The notes beneath the pieces are model-generated. The model searched no databases. It was given only the letters and a program-made list of their open reading frames with translations, and had not been told where the DNA came from. From Clostridiaceae bacterium (GTDB lineage Bacteria > Bacillota > Clostridia > Saccharofermentanales > DTU023), in the NCBI GenBank assembly GCA_012838135.1, contig DUPV01000024.1:1-64000 (forward strand): a DNA stretch of 64,000 bases. The letters are read 5' to 3'. Of the stretch, positions 28,955-37,976 are shown one piece after another; position 1 is the first letter of the stretch, and each line of letters begins with the position of its first letter. Made by a program: the position numbers and the translations under genes.

Positions 28955-29728
28955 CTATAGCCGTACTTCAATTCCGGCTTCCGCAAGAGACTTTTTCAAT
29001 TCTGATATTTCAACTTCATTTTGATGAAAGATTGAAGCAGCCAAACCGGATTTTACAGATGTCTGTTTAAATAATTCAACAAAATCTTCTATCTTACCGG
29101 CACCGCCACTGGCAATTAACGGTTTGTCCGTATATTTTACTGCTTCTTTGAAAAACTCCAAATCAAAACCTTGTTTGGCACCATCGAAATCAATTCCCGT
29201 AATTAAGAATTCACCTGCTCCCAGCTTGGTAAATTTCTCCAACGCACTGAAAACTTCCCAATCCGATTTTTTTGTGCCGCCATGGGTATAAACATAATGC
29301 TTACCGGATTCAGAATCTTGTTGAATGTCAAAAGCAACAATTATTTTTTCCGAACCGAATTTCGAGGCGGCTTCTTCGATAAAAAGCGGATTATTCAGAG
29401 CTGCACTGGCAATGCTCACTTTATCTGCACCAGCTTGAAGAATTCTGGCAACATCTGCCAAAGAAGCAATGCCACCGCCAACAATCAATTCGATATCAAT
29501 TGCAGAAGAAATCGCGTAAATCAAATCAATATTGAAATCTGCACCGGTTTGAGTTTTTGAAATATCCAATATTGCCAATTCATCGGCACCGGTTACACAA
29601 TAATGTTTTGCCATTGTCAAAGGATCACCCATTTCTCTCAGACCGACAAAATTTGTACCTTTGACTACTTTTCCGTCTTTTAAATCCAAACATGGAATTA
29701 TTTTGCGAAGATTATTTTCTGTTTTCAT
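28955..29728 (-). CDS. hisF: Imidazole glycerol phosphate synthase cyclase subunit
   Basis: HisF joins PRFAR with ammonia to form imidazole glycerol phosphate and AICAR. The TIM barrel shows KIIPCLDLKDGKVVKGTNF at the N-terminus (catalytic aspartate near residue 16), VGGGIASL and ADKVSIASAA phosphate loops, and TGIDFDGAKQGFD (second catalytic aspartate). The 257-residue length is normal. The ammonia-supplying partner HisH, usually encoded between hisB and hisA, is absent from this operon. The upstream gap to hisA is about 120 bases. Confidence 0.96.
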   Translation of the reverse strand: MKTENNLRKIIPCLDLKDGKVVKGTNFVGLREMGDPLTMAKHYCVTGADELAILDISKTQTGADFNIDLIYAISSAIDIELIVGGGIASLADVARILQAGADKVSIASAALNNPLFIEEAASKFGSEKIIVAFDIQQDSESGKHYVYTHGGTKKSDWEVFSALEKFTKLGAGEFLITGIDFDGAKQGFDLEFFKEAVKYTDKPLIASGGAGKIEDFVELFKQTSVKSGLAASIFHQNEVEISELKKSLAEAGIEVRL

Positions 29729-29846
29729 ACTATATTCTTTATGACTTTCTATTACCCTCTATCGCTCAGGGCTATCTATAACAAGTTTTTATCATTTGTT
29801 GCCATTAATGGTCTGCACAATCACTATCTAAATTGCCGGATTTATA

Positions 29847-30551
29847 CTAAATAATATTATCCCAAAAATTCGGTTTATGACCGGCTTTTCCAACTATAGC
29901 CTCTGTTATACCAAGTTCAAATAAATGGTCGAGATCATCCTTGTTGCGCACACCGCCGCTTGCAATGACTTTGTGCCGCGTCAAGTTATTAATTCTCGCC
30001 GTATTTGTAAAATTAGGACCTTGATCCATGCCATCCTTATTAATATCCGTATAAATAATACCGGCTAACGGAAGATTCTCAACTAAAGGCAAATATTGAT
30101 CTACAGTCATTCCGCTATCTTCTGTCCAGCCGTTGATAAATATTTGATCAACTCTCGCATCTAAACCGACAAAAATCCTTTCAGGATAAAGACCGGTCAT
30201 TTCTTTAAGCCATTCTATATCCGTAATCGCTCCGGTTCCGAGAATAAAATAATCGATACCTTGTTTTGCATAATTTGCAATAGATTCTGCATTACGCAAA
30301 CCACCGCCGATTTGCAAAGGCAAATCGGTCAAAGTTTTTAACTCTGAAATCAATTGTATTTCTTTGGCTTCTTGTGCTTTTGCTCCGATTAAATCAATTA
30401 TATGAATTCTTGCAACTTGTTGAAATTTACTGTAGAACTTAATTGCTTCTTGAGGTGTACGTTGCATCAAAGATTTTTGTTGATAATCACCTTGCCTCAG
30501 ACGCACATTTTGACCGTCAATTAAATCAATAGCCGGAATAATCTTTATCAT
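29847..30551 (-). CDS. hisA: ProFAR isomerase
   Basis: HisA carries out the Amadori rearrangement of ProFAR to PRFAR. The half-barrel repeats give IIPAIDLIDGQNVRLRQGDY at the N-terminus with the catalytic aspartate, LQIGGGLRN, YFILGTGAITD and YTDINKDGMDQGPN with the second aspartate, then VIASGGVRNKDDL. The length (234) is usual. AAAGGATT precedes the start. hisB lies about 40 bases upstream and hisF downstream. The acidic residues and order in the operon make this secure. Confidence 0.95.
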   Translation of the reverse strand: MIKIIPAIDLIDGQNVRLRQGDYQQKSLMQRTPQEAIKFYSKFQQVARIHIIDLIGAKAQEAKEIQLISELKTLTDLPLQIGGGLRNAESIANYAKQGIDYFILGTGAITDIEWLKEMTGLYPERIFVGLDARVDQIFINGWTEDSGMTVDQYLPLVENLPLAGIIYTDINKDGMDQGPNFTNTARINNLTRHKVIASGGVRNKDDLDHLFELGITEAIVGKAGHKPNFWDNII

Positions 30552-30593
30552 TAAATAATCCTTTCGTATTCTACAAACTGACGCAAACCAAAA

Positions 30594-31172
30594 TCATTCA
30601 ATAACCCCTTTGGACGATGGCACTCCGCCATCAGTCTCACTTAGAGCAATTCTTAAACTCCGGGCAAAAGCTTTGAAAACAGCTTCGATTTCATGATGTG
30701 TATTGCCCTTTTTCAGCAAATCGATATGCAAAGTCATTCGGCTATTCATCGCGACGGCATTGAAAAACTCCTCAACCAATTCAACATCAAAATCACCGAC
30801 TTTCGCCTTGGAAAAATCTGCCTGAAAATTCAGATGCGGTCTGCCGGATAAATCCAGAACAACTCTTGCCAATGACTCATCCATCGGTAAATAAAAGAAA
30901 CCGTATCTTTGATAAGATTTTTTTGCAGTATACAGTTCGCGAATCAATTGACCAAGAACAATTCCGATATCTTCCACCGTATGATGAAAATCGACTTCCA
31001 AATCTCCATCAGCAATCACTTCCAAATATAAACCCGAATGAAAACTGAACAAAGTAAGCATATGATCAAAAAATCCGATTCCGGTATTGATTTTCGATTC
31101 AGCGGCCAATCGATCTTCTGTTAAACTGACTTCTATTGTGGTTTCTAAAGTCGAGCGTTTTTTTGTTAACAT
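30594..31172 (-). CDS. hisB: Imidazoleglycerol-phosphate dehydratase
   Basis: HisB dehydrates imidazole glycerol phosphate. It is the monofunctional form of 192 residues, without the fused phosphatase seen in enterics. Metal-binding blocks are clear: GIGFFDHMLTLFSFHSG (about residues 32-48), DFHHTVEDIGI (residues 65-75), DLSGRPHL and GNTHHEIEAVFKAFARSLR (near 150-170). GGAG lies 12 bases before the ATG, a long spacing. The lack of a fused phosphatase means another protein must dephosphorylate histidinol phosphate. Confidence 0.96.
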   Translation of the reverse strand: MLTKKRSTLETTIEVSLTEDRLAAESKINTGIGFFDHMLTLFSFHSGLYLEVIADGDLEVDFHHTVEDIGIVLGQLIRELYTAKKSYQRYGFFYLPMDESLARVVLDLSGRPHLNFQADFSKAKVGDFDVELVEEFFNAVAMNSRMTLHIDLLKKGNTHHEIEAVFKAFARSLRIALSETDGGVPSSKGVIE

Positions 31173-31204
31173 AGTACATCACATCTCCATTTATATTATA
31201 AATA

Positions 31205-32188
31205 TCAATATTTTTGTTTCCATTCCATAATAGCTTGATTTAATGCCGGATAGTCATCAAGTTTGATAATTGAATAACGTGCTGCATTTTTCAAAATCGG
31301 GGTGTCATATGTCCGAGGCAAAAATCCTTTGCTTATTAAAAATTCTGCTAAATCTACGGCTAAATCGCCAAAAGTAAAAATATAATTAGCAAGTGACGGC
31401 TTAATTGTTATCAGATCATTAACTTGAGCCAAAGCCTTCGTTAATTGTTTTTTGCTTTCAAATTGATAATTTTTAAATTCAGCTAATTTTTCTTTGTTTG
31501 AAAATAATTCACTTGCCAAATTTAAAGACAATGAGTTTAAAGTATACGGGTGATTTATACTATTAATTTTAGTAAAGGTTTCGCCCTGTGCAATTGCCAA
31601 GCCGATTCTTAAACCTGCCATGCCGTATAATTTGCTTAAGGTTCGCAAAAATACGATATTCTGACCTTGTGGTCTTTCATAGTCTACTGCAAAATCTATA
31701 TAGCATTCATCCAGAACCAAATAGCCATCAACTTCCGCCATTGTATCTGCCAAGAGTTGCAATTCCTCTGTTTTGAACATTACTCCTGTCGGATTATGCG
31801 GATTGGAAATCATAAACAAAGACGGTTTACGTTCTTGAATAGCCTGCACTGCTTTAGCAAAGTCAAAAGAAAAATCCGGTTCACAATCAACAGTTAACAG
31901 CTCCGGCAAAACTTGTTCCGTATATATTTTATACATTACAAAATCAGGATTAAAAGCCATGACACCGTTTTGACCGAGAGTCATTACTGCTTTCTGAATC
32001 CATTCGTCTGAACCGTTTGCTACTTCAATTTCAGACGGATTCAAATCATAAGCCTTGGCATAAATATTGATAAAGCGTTGTCTTTCTTGATCAGGATACT
32101 GATTATAATCAGTATTTTGAACAACTTTAATAATTTGTTCATTACTTAATGGTTTCAGCGGACAGGTATTGCGATTCATTATGATCAT
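31205..32188 (-). CDS. hisC: Histidinol-phosphate aminotransferase
   Basis: HisC transfers an amino group to imidazole acetol phosphate with PLP. It is a fold-I aminotransferase of 327 residues, with NGSDEWIQKAVMTLG, SNPHNPTGVMF, VLDECYIDF and FLRTLSKLYGMAGLRIG, in which the lysine of LSKLYG holds PLP. The start at MIIMNRN is preferred: GGAG lies seven bases before this ATG, while the ORF-track TTG lies on the ribosome site itself. It is slightly shorter than the usual 350-residue HisC but contains all core motifs. Confidence 0.93.
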   Translation of the reverse strand: MIIMNRNTCPLKPLSNEQIIKVVQNTDYNQYPDQERQRFINIYAKAYDLNPSEIEVANGSDEWIQKAVMTLGQNGVMAFNPDFVMYKIYTEQVLPELLTVDCEPDFSFDFAKAVQAIQERKPSLFMISNPHNPTGVMFKTEELQLLADTMAEVDGYLVLDECYIDFAVDYERPQGQNIVFLRTLSKLYGMAGLRIGLAIAQGETFTKINSINHPYTLNSLSLNLASELFSNKEKLAEFKNYQFESKKQLTKALAQVNDLITIKPSLANYIFTFGDLAVDLAEFLISKGFLPRTYDTPILKNAARYSIIKLDDYPALNQAIMEWKQKY

Positions 32189-32309
32189 ATTTTTCTCCAA
32201 TGTTCAGTTATCTTAAACCTATAATATTTGATTATAGGCAAATCAAAACACATGTTTTCGAACTAATTTATATTAAGATAATTAAAATGATTAAACCAAT
32301 ATTTTAATC

Positions 32310-32339
32310 ATTTACGAATTATTAATTTTAATCGTAAAT
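32310..32339. repeat. Inverted repeat between hisD and hisC
   Basis: ATTTACGA and TCGTAAAT pair perfectly over 8 bases around a 14-base AT-rich loop in the 180-base gap between hisD and hisC. It may modulate expression of the distal his genes. No T-run follows, so I do not call it a terminator. Confidence 0.4.
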
Positions 32340-32367
32340 TAAACTCCAATTGAAATCACATTTTATT

Positions 32368-33627
32368 TTATAACTCGTCTTTACGAATTTTCAAGCTCTC
32401 TGCATGACAGAATAAACCTTCTGCCTCAGCTACTTCTATCGCCGGATCAACAATCCTCTCAAAAGTATCTTGTTCGATATTAATAATCGCATGGCTCGTC
32501 AAAAAATCATTGACATTCAAACCGTGACTGAATCTCGCACTTTGATTTGTCGGCAAAACATGGGACGGACCTGCTACATAATCACCCACAGCTTCCGGTG
32601 AATAATTACCTTGGAAAACTGCTCCGGCATATTTTATTTGCGGAATAATCTCTGCCGCAGCTTGATGCTGAATCGACACATGTTCCGGTGCAATATAGTT
32701 GATAGTACTAATCAAATCTTCTCTATTTCCGACAATTGAATAATGATTGTTTTGCAAAGATTCAGCAATTATTTCAACTCTTACTTGTGAAGCCAAAGCT
32801 TCTAAAGCTTTCAAACGCACTGTTTCCAACAAGTCAGACGACTCTGCTGCCAAGAAAGTCCTGGCTTCCGGATCGTGTTCGGCTTGAGCAAATAAATCAA
32901 AAACCACTGCATCCGGATTAGCAGACTCATCGATATAAACCAAAATTTCACTTGGTCCGGCTATCATATCAATACCAACTTCACCGAAAACCAAACGTTT
33001 GGCATTAGCCACAAAACTGTTGCCCGGACCGACAATTTTATCCACTTTAGGAATTGTTTCCGTACCGTACGCCAAGGCGGCAATTGCCTGTGCTCCTCCG
33101 ACTGTATATACATTTTCGACACCGCAAACATATAAAGTTGCAAAGGTAATATTGTTCTCAGTGTAAGTCGGAGTAACGACATGAATTTCCGAAACACCGG
33201 CAACTTTGGCACCGATAATACTCATCAAAACTGAAGACGGATATAAAGCTTGCCCACCCGGAACATAAAAACCTACTTTTTCTAAAGGATGGTAAACATA
33301 TTGGAATTCACCCAAATCAAGATTTTGGTATTTAATCTGAATTTCATAGGATTCAATTCTCTGTTTAATAAATTGTAAAGCATCTTGGAGATTCGGTTCC
33401 AAAGCGTCGTAACTAGCCTTCAAATACTCGATCGGAACTTTGAAGTCTGCAATCTCTTGTTGATCAAACTTAGCTGTATATTCACGTAAAGCCTGATCTT
33501 TATTCTTGCGGACAGTCTGTAAAATTTGCATTACTTGTTCGGTTTGTTCAAAATTAGTTTCAGACGTAGCCTCACTGAATACTGATTTAAAATCTTGACA
33601 ACTGTACATTGGTTTTAATTCAATCAT
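32368..33627 (-). CDS. hisD: Histidinol dehydrogenase
   Basis: HisD oxidises histidinol to histidine in two NAD-dependent steps with a zinc ion. The sequence contains YVPGGQALYPSSVLM (about residue 118), VGPGNSFVANAKRLVFGEVGIDMIAGPSE (near 220-245), DLFAQAEHDPEA and GPSHVLPT near residue 360, all in family order. The start at MIELKP is favoured because GGAG lies nine bases before it; the ORF-track ATG sits on that site. The length of 419 residues is typical. Confidence 0.96.
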   Translation of the reverse strand: MIELKPMYSCQDFKSVFSEATSETNFEQTEQVMQILQTVRKNKDQALREYTAKFDQQEIADFKVPIEYLKASYDALEPNLQDALQFIKQRIESYEIQIKYQNLDLGEFQYVYHPLEKVGFYVPGGQALYPSSVLMSIIGAKVAGVSEIHVVTPTYTENNITFATLYVCGVENVYTVGGAQAIAALAYGTETIPKVDKIVGPGNSFVANAKRLVFGEVGIDMIAGPSEILVYIDESANPDAVVFDLFAQAEHDPEARTFLAAESSDLLETVRLKALEALASQVRVEIIAESLQNNHYSIVGNREDLISTINYIAPEHVSIQHQAAAEIIPQIKYAGAVFQGNYSPEAVGDYVAGPSHVLPTNQSARFSHGLNVNDFLTSHAIINIEQDTFERIVDPAIEVAEAEGLFCHAESLKIRKDEL

Positions 33628-33738
33628 TATGTAAAACTCCATTTTTCATTACTTGGAAATCTTTTATGAATTCCCTTACGGCATTGAAATATTATTAAAA
33701 AAACTCCTTCAAAAGCTTCTCTTTAAGTTATTCCAAAA

Positions 33739-34344
33739 TTAATCGAAAACCCCGATCTCTTTCAAGAAAGGATAAATTTTATCCTCTTTTGTATAAAAGG
33801 TTTGGCGATTGGCAATCAAACGTGCATGCACATCCATTATTTTCTCATATTCTATCAAACCGTTGGCACGCAATGTATTGCCGGTTTCAACAATATCAAC
33901 AATACCATCTGCCAAACCGAGTAATGGCGCTAATTCTACAGAACCGTTGAGATGAATCAACGAAACCTGCTGGCGTTTTTCCTTGAAATATTGAAAAGCA
34001 ATATTCTTAAATGTTGTCGCAATCGTTTGAAAACGCTCAACCCCCGGCAAACCGCAAATCGAAAAATGACATTCACCGAATGGCAGGCGAGAAACATTCA
34101 TAATATCAAATTCATTTTCCGTAATAATATCCAAGCCGATGATGCCGATATCGGCACTGCCGTTTTCAACATAAATCGGCACATCTCTGCCTTTGGCATA
34201 AATAAATTTTACATCATTAACAATCGTATACAAAGAGCGCGATTTAGCATCTAAAACTGTAGAATACTGCTCTAAGCCCTGCTTCTCCAAATAATCCATA
34301 AAATCGTTTAATAAACGACCTTTCGGTAATGCAACCGTAATCAT
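33739..34344 (-). CDS. hisG: ATP phosphoribosyltransferase, short catalytic form
   Basis: HisG starts histidine synthesis by joining ATP and PRPP. At 201 residues it is the short form, lacking the C-terminal regulatory domain and needing HisZ. ALPKGRLLNDFM, YVENGSADIGIIGLDII and GIVDIVETGNTLRANGL (the PRPP loop) are clear. The start overlaps the hisZ stop (ATGA) and has GGAGG upstream, so HisG and HisZ are translationally coupled, which suits a fixed-ratio complex. Confidence 0.96.
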   Translation of the reverse strand: MITVALPKGRLLNDFMDYLEKQGLEQYSTVLDAKSRSLYTIVNDVKFIYAKGRDVPIYVENGSADIGIIGLDIITENEFDIMNVSRLPFGECHFSICGLPGVERFQTIATTFKNIAFQYFKEKRQQVSLIHLNGSVELAPLLGLADGIVDIVETGNTLRANGLIEYEKIMDVHARLIANRQTFYTKEDKIYPFLKEIGVFD

Positions 34345-35153
34345 ACTAAGCCTCCGTCTTCAAGATTGAGAGCAATGCCGAATGCACCGTCATTATATTC
34401 ACCGCCACTTAAAAGAGGCGTGTCATAATTCAAAAAAACTTGAAAATATAAACCGTTGTAATAGCTTTGAGGTGATCTGAACGACAGATCCAACATGAAC
34501 TTAATCTGATCTTGTTCTGCTATATTTTTAATCTGATTGATTAATTTCATTCGAGCGTCATCAGAAAATTCTTGCTGAATCAAATTAAACTGTTGACTGA
34601 CTCTGGTTGACAATAATTTATATAATGGATGATCTGCACCAAGTTTTTCTTTTAACTCACTCAAATTTTTATCGTAAATCAAAAATCTGATTTCATTATT
34701 CAAATCATATTTTTCTAAATATAAATCAATTAAATAATCATTATTGGCAACCAATGATCGTAAAACTCGATTTTGTTGTTCTGCCTGTTTTTTAATAAAA
34801 TCCAAATGCAGCTTAATGCTGTTGACAATTTCATCTGTACTTGGTTGATATAATTCAACTCCGGCTTGATAAAATGAGCGATAATTTCTAATTACCGGAC
34901 CATAATAACAAAATAAACGATCTTCCAAAAAATAAGCTTCATTGAAATTCAATAGTGATCTGGTCCAGTCACTGCGAATTGCATACATCCGTTCATCACG
35001 TTCAAAAACAATACTACTCGGTTGAAATTTTTTGTCTTCAATTCTGAAAGGCTCAATCATATTCAAATCAATCAATTTATAGCCTTGATCAGCCATGAGT
35101 TTAGTATATTGATAACCCAGCGACATTCTCTTTAGAAGTTCTTGATTAGACAT
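34341..35153 (-). CDS. hisZ: ATP phosphoribosyltransferase regulatory subunit
   Basis: HisZ is a HisRS-like protein without aminoacylation activity that activates and feedback-regulates short HisG. At 270 residues it is a truncated HisZ: it has the class II synthetase-like core (VFERDERMYAIRSDWTRSLLN, YYGPVIRNY) and the closing YYNGLYFQVF and LLSGGEYNDGAFGIAL blocks, but lacks the full C-terminal part of HisZ proteins of about 390 residues. It is first in the his operon, with AGAGGT before the ATG. Confidence 0.9.
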   Translation of the reverse strand: MSNQELLKRMSLGYQYTKLMADQGYKLIDLNMIEPFRIEDKKFQPSSIVFERDERMYAIRSDWTRSLLNFNEAYFLEDRLFCYYGPVIRNYRSFYQAGVELYQPSTDEIVNSIKLHLDFIKKQAEQQNRVLRSLVANNDYLIDLYLEKYDLNNEIRFLIYDKNLSELKEKLGADHPLYKLLSTRVSQQFNLIQQEFSDDARMKLINQIKNIAEQDQIKFMLDLSFRSPQSYYNGLYFQVFLNYDTPLLSGGEYNDGAFGIALNLEDGGLV

Positions 35154-35294
35154 TTTATTACCTCTTTAACAGCGTTCATTTTAGCATGAACAATTCTTAT
35201 AACTCCAAATTAAATAATATTAAAATAACTTTTATTTCAATAAAAATCTATATAAATTGAAATTATTTCAAATATGGTATATGCTTTATATGCT

Positions 35295-35322
35295 TCATCG
35301 CTTTATCGCACTAAAGCAATGA
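35295..35322. promoter_or_regulatory. Candidate operator between his operon and TrpR-like gene
   Basis: TCATCGCTTTA and TAAAGCAATGA are reverse complements at 10 of 11 positions and are separated by TCGCAC. The palindrome lies in the divergent intergenic region, about 140 bases from hisZ and 75 from the regulator gene. Its size and position suit a dimeric repressor acting on either promoter; the TrpR-like protein next to it is the obvious candidate. Confidence 0.6.
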
Positions 35323-35396
35323 TGTCAAAGATGATAACAAACTTTTTCATCGGTAGCAAGCAAAAATAATCAGCTTAAAGAATTTAGGAGAAAATA

Positions 35397-35690
35397 ATGC
35401 ATATAGATAATTTAAAAGACAATTCTTTGGACAATTTGTTTAAAGGCATACTTGCTCTAAAGACAATTGAAGAATGTTATCAGTTCTTCGATGATCTCTG
35501 TACGGCGAGTGAGATTATTGCATTAAAACAAAGATTTCAAGTTGCAACCCTGATCAAACAAGGTAAAACCTATTCCGAAATCGAACAGATCACCGGCACT
35601 TCCAGCGCTACCATCTCCCGTGTCAGACGTGCCTTAGAATATGGCAGCAATGGCTATAATACGATTATTGATCGATTAAATAATAATTAA
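35397..35690 (+). CDS. TrpR-like (YerC/YecD family) regulator, probable histidine repressor
   Basis: This is a 97-residue all-helical DNA-binding protein of the TrpR superfamily. TASEIIALKQRFQVATLIKQGKTYSEIEQITGTSSATISRVRRALEYG contains the typical TrpR/YerC helix-turn-helix (roughly residues 55-80). It is divergent from hisZ with a strong palindrome in between. Members of this family have been proposed in comparative genomics as histidine-responsive regulators (HisR) in Firmicutes. The neighbourhood supports that role, but ligand binding is not shown by sequence. AGGAG precedes the start. Confidence 0.85.
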   Translation: MHIDNLKDNSLDNLFKGILALKTIEECYQFFDDLCTASEIIALKQRFQVATLIKQGKTYSEIEQITGTSSATISRVRRALEYGSNGYNTIIDRLNNN

Positions 35691-35763
35691 TTATTTGCAT
35701 TTAATAAGATTTCAATGCTAGAGTTGATTGTTGATAAGTCATGAAATTAAAAAGGTGGTTGTT

Positions 35764-36438
35764 ATGAATAATAAAATTGAAGCTGTGATTTTTGATGTCG
35801 ATGGGGTTTTACTTGACAGCATGCCAAGCCTGAATGCTATGCCGTCAATTGTCCTGCAAAAATTAGGCATTGAACCGGATCCGAATTTAGGTCAACGTTT
35901 ATTTGCTGAAACTTTTGAAACTGCAAGCGAATATATGGTTAAACAATATAATTTGAAACATTCTCCGGAGCAGTTGTATCAGGCACTGATGGATCAGCAA
36001 ACGGATATTTATATTAATGAAATCAAGCCCAAAAAACATGCCAAGGAAACCTTGGAATATTTGAAACAATCCGGCATTCCTATGGTAATTGCTACTTCAA
36101 ATGAGCGTTATCTTTGCGAAGGAGCGATGAAAAAACATGGTTTTTATGATTATTTTTCCGGTATCATCACTTCACCTGAAGTCGGGAATACCAAGGAAGA
36201 ACCGGATATTTTTTATGCCGCCTTAGAATTACTAGGTAAGCCAAAAGAAAATACCGTTTTATTTGAAGATGGTCTGCATGCAATCATAACTGCAAACAAA
36301 ATCGGACTACCTGTAATCGGTGTTTTTGATCAAGAAAGCTCACATCTGCAAGCTGAAATCCGAAAACGGACAAATCAATACATAACGGGCTTAGACGAAT
36401 GGTTGGATTCACCTGTCGCAAAGAATTTGGCTTTTTAA
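35764..36438 (+). CDS. HAD-family phosphatase (beta-PGM/GS1-like)
   Basis: This is a 224-residue HAD hydrolase. The nucleophile motif is FDVDGVLLDS at the N-terminus. The cap domain follows. Motif II is VIATSNE, and motif III/IV are the lysine of NTKEEPDIF and the acidic pair of VLFEDGLHA. It resembles GS1-like/beta-phosphoglucomutase phosphatases. The start at MNNKIEAV is chosen because AAGGTGG lies before it, rather than the upstream TTG. It follows the TrpR-like regulator by about 75 bases, and no known histidinol phosphatase (HisJ, HisN) is seen here. A role as histidinol-phosphate phosphatase is possible but unproven. Confidence 0.85.
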   Translation: MNNKIEAVIFDVDGVLLDSMPSLNAMPSIVLQKLGIEPDPNLGQRLFAETFETASEYMVKQYNLKHSPEQLYQALMDQQTDIYINEIKPKKHAKETLEYLKQSGIPMVIATSNERYLCEGAMKKHGFYDYFSGIITSPEVGNTKEEPDIFYAALELLGKPKENTVLFEDGLHAIITANKIGLPVIGVFDQESSHLQAEIRKRTNQYITGLDEWLDSPVAKNLAF

Positions 36439-36504
36439 TTAATATTCATTTTAGAATTTTTAGCCGGATGTACCGGTTTTTAAGAACAGCATCATTTAAG
36501 AACT

Positions 36505-36535
36505 TGAGAAATTTGCTGAATAATTTCTCATTTTT
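36505..36535 (+). terminator. Intrinsic terminator after the HAD gene
   Basis: TGAGAAATT and AATTTCTCA form a 9-bp perfect stem around an 8-base loop, followed by TTTTT. It ends the plus-strand regulator-phosphatase unit before the convergent lipoprotein gene. Confidence 0.82.
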
Positions 36536-36542
36536 CCCTGTT

Positions 36543-37976
36543 TCACGTTGATGCTTGATCATAAACTGCACGAATAATAATTCTGACAATTTTGGAATTT
36601 TCAGTTTGGACAATCAATTCCATTTTTGTACCTTGTTGATTACCCGAGATAACAAAATTTGACTCCGGAGAAAACGGATAATTCATACAAAAATCATTCA
36701 AATCCATACCATAATACAAGGAATCAGTTTTGCCTTTAGCTGATCCTAAACTTAATTTATCGGATTTTTCGTTCAATTCCAGTTGCTCGACAATTCCTGA
36801 CCACACATTGCTTTTCGGATCACCCAACCCCTTAATAATCAGAGTCAATTGATCATATTGAATTTGCCAAAAAACTGCACCGGTTTGTAAAGGATCTTCC
36901 ATTTCTATCTTTTCAATTTTGGGTTCTCCTAAGAGGGAATTAAATTTATCACTATAATATAATTCTCTGACACCGTTGCTTGACCAAGACAATAAAAAAT
37001 CATCTTCATAGTACAGATTCAAATGCTGATTTTTAATTTTCTCCGGATAAGGATCGGATACGGAAATCAAATTATTATTTTGCTTAAATGTACAGGTACG
37101 AATGTTTTTTTGATCATTTGTTATAGTTGTTAACTCTTGACGATATTCTATAGAATTAGGCATCAAGAGATGCACTACACTATTGAGCGGTTCAGTTTCA
37201 ATGCTCAAACGGTAATAATCAATCAAAAGTTGTGCTTTGTTATTTTCTATTTGAGAAATTTTATCTTCAACTTGTTCCGGATATGCTTGCAATAACAACC
37301 ATGCCAACATTTCCTTGTCTCGATCACTTAAAGCTCTGAAATAGAATCGGGAAAATTCATATATTTGATTAACTTCTTCTATCCAGTGAGCAGATAAATA
37401 GGGTCTGCCTTCCGCATCATGCTGAATTCCAATGATTGTCGAAACAGTTTTCTCCGCCTGATCAGTTTCGCTGCTTACTGCCTGATCACCTTTTGAAAAA
37501 ATCAATTCATAATATTCCGTGCTCTCCGCTTCCAGTGCCAAACCGGACAAAGTTGTACTGATGCCAACTGTAATCTGACGTTTTAAATCATCAGGCACCC
37601 GACGATATTCGATGATTTCTTTTTTCTCCGGATGTGACATCGCTTCAATATAAAGTGAAAAATCATTCAGCGAAAGATCTGTTTTACTCACTTCAGGTAT
37701 TGCTGCATAAACTTCCGGGACACTGACAATGTGATTAATCGAATCAATCATTGCCGACAGAAGTGAAATATCTGTAATTTCACCATCAGCATTAGTGTTT
37801 ATTTTATAGGGAAGCTTCGCTTTATTCTCAGTTCTGTTATTTGAATTTAAATTCAAACTTAAACAACCGGACAGCATTGAAAGCATAATTAATAAACCGC
37901 AAAAAACAGCTGAAATTCTTAAAACAATTCGCTCAGTTTGTCCGTTTTTATGTGTTTTTATTGTTCGCAGTTTCAT
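36543..37976 (-). CDS. Uncharacterised lipoprotein coupled to sigma factor
   Basis: I do not recognise a family. The N-terminus has positive residues, a hydrophobic stretch (VFCGLLIMLSMLSGC) and a lipobox LSGC, so it is probably a surface lipoprotein. The mature part, about 440 residues, is soluble and mixed in composition, with no repeats or obvious catalytic motifs. Its ATG overlaps the sigma-factor stop codon (ATGA), so the two are translationally coupled. A link to envelope monitoring or to sigma factor activity is imaginable, but nothing in the sequence proves it. It ends just before a convergent terminator. Confidence 0.75.
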   Translation of the reverse strand: MKLRTIKTHKNGQTERIVLRISAVFCGLLIMLSMLSGCLSLNLNSNNRTENKAKLPYKINTNADGEITDISLLSAMIDSINHIVSVPEVYAAIPEVSKTDLSLNDFSLYIEAMSHPEKKEIIEYRRVPDDLKRQITVGISTTLSGLALEAESTEYYELIFSKGDQAVSSETDQAEKTVSTIIGIQHDAEGRPYLSAHWIEEVNQIYEFSRFYFRALSDRDKEMLAWLLLQAYPEQVEDKISQIENNKAQLLIDYYRLSIETEPLNSVVHLLMPNSIEYRQELTTITNDQKNIRTCTFKQNNNLISVSDPYPEKIKNQHLNLYYEDDFLLSWSSNGVRELYYSDKFNSLLGEPKIEKIEMEDPLQTGAVFWQIQYDQLTLIIKGLGDPKSNVWSGIVEQLELNEKSDKLSLGSAKGKTDSLYYGMDLNDFCMNYPFSPESNFVISGNQQGTKMELIVQTENSKIVRIIIRAVYDQAST

